DNA of 9,898 nt from Nocardiopsis sp. NRRL B-16309. GTDB taxonomy: Bacteria; Actinomycetota; Actinomycetes; Streptosporangiales; Streptosporangiaceae. The notes beneath the pieces were generated by a model. That model was not told the DNA's origin. It saw only the letters and a program-made list of their open reading frames with translations, and searched no databases. Numbering within the stretch: position 1 is the stretch's first letter; each line of letters starts with the position of its first letter. This document shows positions 5,684 to 9,898 of the stretch, one piece after another. The translations under genes were made by a program, and so were the position numbers. Location of the stretch: assembly GCF_001279585.1 (NCBI RefSeq), contig NZ_LGEC01000109.1, positions 1 through 9,898 on the forward strand, written 5' to 3'.

Positions 5684-7054
5684 ATGGTCGACGAATTCCG
5701 CGCCGCATTCCAAGAACTCATCGACGCCTCCGTCGCGGCCGACCCCCACACCTTCCCACCCGCCGTCCACAAGGTCTACACCCTGGCCTCCCAGGTCCCC
5801 CTCGTCGAACGCGAACTCGCCCTGGAAGCCCTGACCCCCCTGCTCTCAGGCGACCACACCGCCCCCGGCATCATCGCCGACCTGTCCGTGGTCGCCGGAG
5901 CCATCGTCGAGATGGGCACCGACCCCGGCCCCACCGGCCCCGAAGTCCTGCGCCGCCTGCGCACCATGGGCAAGGGCGCCATCGTCTTCCTGCGCGCCTG
6001 GCAGCGCACCGGCCCCGACGCACCCCCCGACCCCGAAGCCGTCACCGCCGACACCGAAGCACGCGTGGCCACCCACCTGGGCACCGACGCCCCCTCCGCC
6101 ACCATGTGCTGGTGGACCATCCGCCGCCACGGCCTGGCCGCCAAGACCATGCTCAGCGAAGGCGAAGTACGCTCCCACGTACGCCGCGACCCCTCCCTGC
6201 ACGCCGAACTCGTGGCCATCGCCAACCAGCTCAGCGACCACCTGACCGAGTTCGACGAGGTCCGAGCCCTGCTACGGATGGCCGAGGCCACCTCAGCCCT
6301 GGTCATGGACCGCCGCTCCCAACGCGCCTTCCGCGTCCTCTTCGACGGCATCGGCGACAACTTCCAACTCCACACCCTGCTCGCCGACGCCCTCGTGGGC
6401 CCCCGCGCCCAGGGCCTGGAGGGCGAACCCCCCGACCCCCGCTGGGCCGCCGCCTACCGCGACGCCGAACCCGACCCCGCCGCCCAGACCGTCCGCGGCT
6501 GGTGGAACCTGGTCGCCCACGACGGCACCTGGGTGTGGAACGAGGGCGTGCCCGCCGAGATCCCCACCGTGGACGGCGAACACGTCCTGGTCCTGGACGA
6601 CCTGCCCTACCCCCGCTCCTGGAACGCCGGACGCCGCCACCCCCACGTGCGCGGATGGCTGGAGATCGAGTCCGAGCTCACACCCGCCGAGGCCGGGGTG
6701 TGGTGGAAGCGGGTCGCCCCCGCCGAACCCGCCATCCCCGACCCCGACGGCCAGGGCGGCCACCCGCCCCTGCCCGAACCGGTCCTGATGCCCGCCCAGG
6801 ACGAGGAGCCCGAGGCCGAGCGCGTCCGCGGCTTCCTGGGCGCCGTCCCCGCCGACGACGACGCACCCGCACCGGACCAGGAACCCGCGCCCGACCCCGA
6901 TCCCGACCCTGCTCCCGCACCGGCCGCGGCCCCCGACCCCGCACCGCCGCGCCCGGCCCCGCGCCCCCACACCGCACCGGCCCAACCCCAGGGGCTGCCG
7001 CCGCTGCCGCCCGGGGTCTCCAACAGCTCCGGCTGGGGCCCCGCCTGGCGCTGA
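5684..7054 (+). CDS. Uncharacterised 456-aa protein with Trp-rich domain and acidic Pro-rich tail
   Basis: No known family is recognised. Residues 1-235 look mostly helical and soluble, with a Cys-Trp-Trp (142-144), Lys/Arg patches and charged helices near 160-220. Residues 250-345 look like a compact beta-containing domain rich in Trp (273-274, 283, 285, 313, 325, 340-341), with DGTWVWNEGVP at 280-290 and VLVLDDLPYP at 301-310. Residues 346-445 form a Pro/Asp/Glu/Ala tail with DPDPDPAPAPA-type runs, almost surely disordered, ending in WGPAWR. No signal peptide or membrane segment is evident, so it is probably cytoplasmic. The start ATG is chosen for its strong ribosome-binding site. It lies 136 bp after the recombinase on the same strand and probably has its own promoter. 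The function cannot be inferred from the sequence. Confidence 0.8.
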   Translation: MVDEFRAAFQELIDASVAADPHTFPPAVHKVYTLASQVPLVERELALEALTPLLSGDHTAPGIIADLSVVAGAIVEMGTDPGPTGPEVLRRLRTMGKGAIVFLRAWQRTGPDAPPDPEAVTADTEARVATHLGTDAPSATMCWWTIRRHGLAAKTMLSEGEVRSHVRRDPSLHAELVAIANQLSDHLTEFDEVRALLRMAEATSALVMDRRSQRAFRVLFDGIGDNFQLHTLLADALVGPRAQGLEGEPPDPRWAAAYRDAEPDPAAQTVRGWWNLVAHDGTWVWNEGVPAEIPTVDGEHVLVLDDLPYPRSWNAGRRHPHVRGWLEIESELTPAEAGVWWKRVAPAEPAIPDPDGQGGHPPLPEPVLMPAQDEEPEAERVRGFLGAVPADDDAPAPDQEPAPDPDPDPAPAPAAAPDPAPPRPAPRPHTAPAQPQGLPPLPPGVSNSSGWGPAWR

Positions 7055-7256
7055 GGCACCGGGCTGCCCTGCCCCTGCCTCTTGCGGGGGGCGCCCCCAC
7101 CGGTCGGCGGCCGACCAGCGTGCCCGCGCGGCACGCCATGTCGCCGTACGGCCACCGCCACGCCCGGCCCTCCTCCGGCACCCCCGGGACGGGCGCGGCC
7201 GCACACACAAGCGGGCCCCGGCGACCCAAGCCGCCGAAGCCCGCACACGCCCGCCC
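7055..7256. other. Convergent intergenic region
   Basis: Two hundred bases separate the convergent 3' ends of the 456-residue gene (+) and the 175-residue membrane gene (-). The first part carries a compact run of hairpins, listed separately. I see no gene or promoter in the rest. Confidence 0.6.
7087..7136. terminator. Three tandem hairpins between convergent genes (bidirectional terminator)
   Basis: Three perfect inverted repeats stand side by side: GGGGGCGCCCCC (7087-7098); GGTCGGC-G-GCCGACC (7102-7116); and GCGTGCC-5 nt-GGCACGC (7118-7136). They begin 32 bp after the plus-strand stop and lie about 120 bp past the minus-strand stop. There is no T-tract on either side, but actinobacterial terminators often lack one. 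Being symmetric, they could act on both strands. Confidence 0.55.
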
Positions 7257-7784
7257 TCAGGCCCGGTGACGCGGCCCCGAACGCGCGGGCGCACCACTGT
7301 GGGCACCGGCCGACGGACCCCGGCCGCGCTCGTCGTCATCGCCGTACAAGCCCTCGAAGTACTCCTCATCGGTGACCCCCTCCGGCTCACGCCGCCACCG
7401 GCCGCCCACGAACACCGGCGCCAGCAGCACCAGCACCACCGGCACGAAGACCCCCAGCGGCAACAGCAACAGAGCGCCCTCACTACCGGGCAGCGACGGC
7501 AACCGCTCCAACAGGTGCCCGCGCAGCACCGCCACGGCACTGACCCCGCCCAGCACCAGCGCGGCACCCAACGGCAGCATCGGGGTCAACCGCGGCGGCA
7601 CCGCGAGCAGGGCCACGACCAGGCCCACACCCACCAGGCCCGCCACCGCCAGGGGACCGGCGCCGTCCAAGGCGCCAAGGCCCGAACCGTGCAGCCGGCG
7701 CAGGTGGGAGAACGCCCACCCGCTCAGCAGCAGCAGGACCGGGCCCAGGATCAATCCGGACAGGAAGCCGACGACATGTCGCAC
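7257..7784 (-). CDS. Four-helix membrane protein with acidic tail, 175 aa, function unknown
   Basis: No named family is recognised. There are four likely membrane helices (about 5-25, 44-63, 68-88 and 103-126), and after the fourth an Arg cluster (GGRWRREP, 127-134) marks the cytoplasmic side. The soluble tail (131-175) starts with an acidic patch, TDEEYFEGLYGDDDE (138-152), and ends in a Gly/Ser/Arg-rich stretch. The open frame runs far upstream, but GTG at 7784 is chosen because GAGAGGAG lies 7 nt before it and the first helix begins directly after the start. The upstream extension is Arg/Gly/Ala-rich and repetitive. The gene faces the 456-residue gene head-on. It is downstream of, but 478 bp from, the permease, so it is probably a separate transcript. 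Confidence 0.75.
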   Translation of the reverse strand: MRHVVGFLSGLILGPVLLLLSGWAFSHLRRLHGSGLGALDGAGPLAVAGLVGVGLVVALLAVPPRLTPMLPLGAALVLGGVSAVAVLRGHLLERLPSLPGSEGALLLLPLGVFVPVVLVLLAPVFVGGRWRREPEGVTDEEYFEGLYGDDDERGRGPSAGAHSGAPARSGPRHRA

Positions 7785-7791
7785 GGGGGTG

Positions 7792-7799
7792 CTCCTCTC
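7792..7799 (-). promoter_or_regulatory. Ribosome-binding site that fixes the start at 7784
   Basis: On the minus strand GAGAGGAG ends 7 nt before the GTG at 7784. It is near-ideal and settles the start against the much longer open frame that extends to about 8396. Confidence 0.75.
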
Positions 7800-7812
7800 A
7801 GGGGTTGCCAGC

Positions 7813-7818
7813 ACCCTA
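7813..7818 (-). promoter_or_regulatory. Candidate -10 element for the 175-aa membrane gene
   Basis: The minus strand reads TAGGGT, fitting TAnnnT, 28 bp before the GTG start and just upstream of the ribosome-binding site. No convincing -35 is seen 16-19 bp further upstream, so this is weak. Confidence 0.25.
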
Positions 7819-7988
7819 GCGACAAAAGCCAGATTCGGCACGCATGCCCATGACCAGGAAACTCTGCGCACACACCACCAACACGGGCTGCCACCGTCTC
7901 CGCTCCCGGCCTGGCCGGCGCCCCCGTGCCACCCCATGTCCGCCCGGACCCGCGCCCGCGCAGCCCCGCATTGAGCCCGCGTCTTCCC

Positions 7989-8166
7989 GCGCCGCACCAC
8001 CGCGTCCCAGCCAGCTCCGATACGTACGCGCCCAGCACGGCGCACACGCGCGGCCCCGTACCGCTCCCGCCCCGCGCCGTCCCACACCGCCGGGTCCCGG
8101 CCAGCTCGGATGCGCCCGGCCCGCCCAGCCCCGGCACACACGCACCGCCCCGCACCGCTCCCACTC
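7989..8166. repeat. Two-copy degenerate tandem repeat, about 90 bp per unit
   Basis: Units run from about 7989 to 8074 and 8075 to 8166. The best core is 8002-8022 against 8092-8112, with 17 of 21 bases equal, offset exactly 90 bp and containing CCAGCTCSGAT. Flanking blocks also match: GCGCCG.. at 7989 and 8075, and a stretch with CACACGC..CCGCTCCC at 8041-8068 and 8135-8163. The shorter word TCCCGGCC also recurs at 7904 and 8165. In one minus-strand frame both units give SELAGTRxCG, but the frame otherwise looks non-coding. Confidence 0.5.
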
Positions 8167-8212
8167 CCGGCCAGGCCCGAGACCCCGTCCACGCCCGGCC
8201 CCGCACACACCA

Positions 8213-8242
8213 GTGGCGCCGCCCCCGCTGGAACGGCGCCAC
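8213..8242 (-). terminator. Probable terminator of the permease gene
   Basis: A perfect 9-bp stem, GTGGCGCCG (8213-8221) with CGGCGCCAC (8234-8242), has a 12-nt loop. It begins 20 bp past the permease stop on the minus strand. No T-tract follows, as in many actinobacterial terminators. Stem strength and position make this a good candidate. Confidence 0.55.
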
Positions 8243-8262
8243 CGCATCTCACCGACCCGGCC

Positions 8263-9813
8263 TCAGCAACCGCCCGGGCGCTCGCCTCCACCCTCCTGAG
8301 CACCCTGCCCGGTACCCGCGTCCGGACGACCCGCTCGCGTACCGCCCCGGCCCGCCACCCGCGCCAACTCCTCAGGATCCGCACGGCCCGGCACACCCAG
8401 CACCACCCGGCTGACCGGCGCGCGCCCCCACCGGCGCCGCACCTCGAAGGCCACCAGCGCCACCGCCACCGACGCCAGCGTCGCCCACAGCGACTGCCGG
8501 TGCTCGGGGATCGTCGCCATCGCCACCGCGATCGCTACCAACCCCACCAGCACCGCCCACGTCAGATACGGAAAACCCCACATCCGCAGCGTCACCCGCT
8601 CCGGCGCCCTGCGCCGCAACCGGGCACCCACCACCAGCTGCGAAGCACAGATCGTCACGAACAGCACCAGCAGGATCGCCCCGATCGAGGCCACCAGGAA
8701 CGCGAACACCCGCCCCGGCCACACGAAGTCCGCGACCACCGCCGCGTACCCCACCACCGTGCCCAACAGGATCGCGCGCACCGGTACCCCGCGCCGGTTG
8801 GTCCCCGACAGCACCCGCGGCGCGTCCCCCTGCCGCGTCAGCGCGAACAGCATCCGCGAGGAGGTGTACATCGCCGCGTTCAACACGCTCAACACCGCGA
8901 TGAACACCACGACCTCCATGATCAGCGCCGCACCCGGCACCCCCACGGTCTCCATCACCACCACGAACGGACTGCGGTCCAACTCCGTGGAGTTCCACGG
9001 CACCACCATCACCACGACCAGGATCGAGGCCACGTAGAACAACCCGATCCGCCACAGCACGTTGGTCACCGCCGAGGCCACACCCCGCTCCGGCTCCGCG
9101 CTCTCACCCGCGGCGATCGTGATGATCTCCACCCCGCCGAACGCGAACAGCACCACCACCGTCGCACCCAGCACCGCGATCCACCCGTTGGGCGCGAACC
9201 CGCCCACCTGCCACAGGTTCGCCAGACCCGACCCGTCCGAACCGCGCCACAAACCCAGCGCCCACAACCCGCCGATCAGCAAGAACGCCACGATCGTGGC
9301 GACCTTGACCATCGAGAACAACGACTCGGTCTCCGCGAAGACCCGCACCGAGACCAGGTTGGCCACCGTCATCGACAACAGCACCGCCAACGCCAGCACC
9401 CACCCCGGCGCCGACACCCACTGGCCCAGGATCGCCGCACCGGCCACCGACTCGGCGGCCACCAGCACCGCGTACATCCACCAGTACACCCACCCGATCG
9501 TGAACCCCGCCCGCGGCCCGAACGCCAGGCGCGCGTAGTCGGAGAACGAACCGCCCGCGGGCACGGCCACCACCATCTCGCCCAACGCCCGCAAGGTGAA
9601 GAAGACCAGCGCCCCCGCCAGCGCGTAGGAGAGCACCGCGGCCGGACCGGCCGTCTGGATCACCGCCCCCGACCCGATGAACAGGCCCGCCCCCACCGAA
9701 CCGCCGATCGCGATCAGCGCCATGTGCCGCCGGCGCAGCGTGTGCGCCAGCCCCGACCCCTGTGTCTGTGCCGCCCGCGGCGGTGTCTTACTGCGTGTCA
9801 CAAAACCAACCAT
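8263..9813 (-). CDS. Amino-acid permease (APC superfamily, AAT-type)
   Basis: A 516-residue proton-coupled amino-acid transporter of the inner membrane. The family hallmark in helix 1, IGGSVGAGLFIGSG, is at 36-49. GEMVVAVPAGGSFSDYA (78-94), YWWMYAVLVAAESVAGAAI (110-128) and the helix 8 region with NAAMYTSSRMLFALTRQGDAP (312-332) are also typical. About 12 membrane helices are expected between 30 and 458. The family includes GabP, AnsP, CycA and ProY; the substrate cannot be chosen from sequence. Length is normal up to about 460. A further tail of about 55 residues, ending in a Gly/Arg/Ala-rich stretch, is extra and probably disordered. ATG 9813 is taken as the start, but no Shine-Dalgarno is visible before it. 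GTG 9801 is an alternative with equally poor context. A hairpin follows the stop. Confidence 0.9.
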   Translation of the reverse strand: MVGFVTRSKTPPRAAQTQGSGLAHTLRRRHMALIAIGGSVGAGLFIGSGAVIQTAGPAAVLSYALAGALVFFTLRALGEMVVAVPAGGSFSDYARLAFGPRAGFTIGWVYWWMYAVLVAAESVAGAAILGQWVSAPGWVLALAVLLSMTVANLVSVRVFAETESLFSMVKVATIVAFLLIGGLWALGLWRGSDGSGLANLWQVGGFAPNGWIAVLGATVVVLFAFGGVEIITIAAGESAEPERGVASAVTNVLWRIGLFYVASILVVVMVVPWNSTELDRSPFVVVMETVGVPGAALIMEVVVFIAVLSVLNAAMYTSSRMLFALTRQGDAPRVLSGTNRRGVPVRAILLGTVVGYAAVVADFVWPGRVFAFLVASIGAILLVLFVTICASQLVVGARLRRRAPERVTLRMWGFPYLTWAVLVGLVAIAVAMATIPEHRQSLWATLASVAVALVAFEVRRRWGRAPVSRVVLGVPGRADPEELARVAGRGGTRAGRPDAGTGQGAQEGGGERPGGC

Positions 9814-9898
9814 AGGACGACAGGACCATCACATATCCCCAGAGGGCGGCACCACACCCACACACACCACCCAACCACCCACCGCACGCCCCCCATCC
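9814..9898. other. Upstream region of the permease gene
   Basis: This stretch is upstream of the minus-strand permease and should hold its promoter. An AT-richer spot (minus strand GGATATGTGA) lies at about 9829-9838, but no good -35/-10 pair is seen. From about 9850 the plus strand is an almost G-free CA/CCC tract, so the minus strand is G/T-rich. Confidence 0.4.

Larger units (their letters stand above)
7785..8262. other. 478-bp non-coding gap with degenerate repeats
   Basis: The gap lies between two minus-strand genes. Open frames on both strands are low-complexity (Arg/Pro/Ala or Gly/Arg/Ala), lack ribosome-binding sites and extend into the permease or membrane gene. It contains the leader of the 175-residue gene, a two-copy ~90-bp degenerate repeat and a 9-bp-stem hairpin, listed separately. 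I see no other feature. Confidence 0.6.

Noticed and set aside
7989..8166. CRISPR array
   Set aside because: Only two imperfect units with a period of about 90 bp; there are no short identical repeats with unique spacers and no cas gene.
8271..8280. Perfect palindrome CGCCCGGGCG as a terminator of the permease
   Set aside because: It lies inside the permease coding sequence, and the stronger 9-bp hairpin at 8213-8242 lies just past the stop.
7844..8299. 151-residue plus-strand Arg/Pro/His-rich frame in the 478-bp gap
   Set aside because: No domain or ribosome-binding site, and its end overlaps the permease coding region. Composition alone explains it.
7785..8396. Upstream extension of the 175-residue membrane protein
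   Set aside because: It is Arg/Gly/Ala-rich, built on the degenerate repeat, and runs into the permease gene; the ribosome-binding site at 7792-7799 places the start at 7784.

Overview
The window reads as chromosomal DNA from a high-G+C actinomycete. G+C is clearly above 70% by eye, codons end almost only in G or C, GTG starts are frequent, and the protein families fit. A Nocardiopsis/Streptomonospora-like organism is a guess only. No RNA gene, CRISPR array or insertion sequence was seen.

Layout, left to right. (1) Positions 1-2924 (+) hold the 3' part of a large TM0106-family nuclease-helicase. It contains the tail of an iron-sulfur RecB-like nuclease domain, an RNase H-fold exonuclease, and an Upf1-like superfamily 1 helicase. 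The 5' end lies outside the window. (2) Positions 2925-3356 are a non-coding gap with a four-run G-quadruplex motif and, further on, a perfect 14-bp palindrome beside a short AT-rich patch. (3) Two small multi-spanning membrane proteins follow, at 3357-3680 and 3747-4247 (+). (4) Positions 4306-5547 (+) encode a tyrosine recombinase. Its catalytic C-terminus resembles P1 Cre, with Trp rather than His at the fifth catalytic position. (5) After a relatively AT-rich gap with an operator-like palindrome, 5684-7054 (+) encodes an unrecognised 456-residue protein with a Pro/Asp/Ala-rich tail. (6) A run of three hairpins separates this from a convergent membrane protein gene on the minus strand (7257-7784). 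(7) A 478-bp gap carries a degenerate ~90-bp tandem repeat and a strong hairpin. (8) Positions 8263-9813 (-) encode an amino-acid permease of the AAT/APC type.

The plus-strand genes from 3357 to 5547 are closely spaced (66 and 58 bp) and could be one transcript. The 456-residue gene probably has its own promoter. The permease and the 175-residue membrane protein look like ordinary separate units.

The most interesting part is the left 7 kb: a nuclease-helicase, a membrane pair, a Cre-like recombinase and an orphan protein, all on one strand. The sequence alone does not show that they work together. The plus strand is C-rich throughout, even under minus-strand genes, which points to a replication-strand bias and makes many long antisense ORFs that are not genes.
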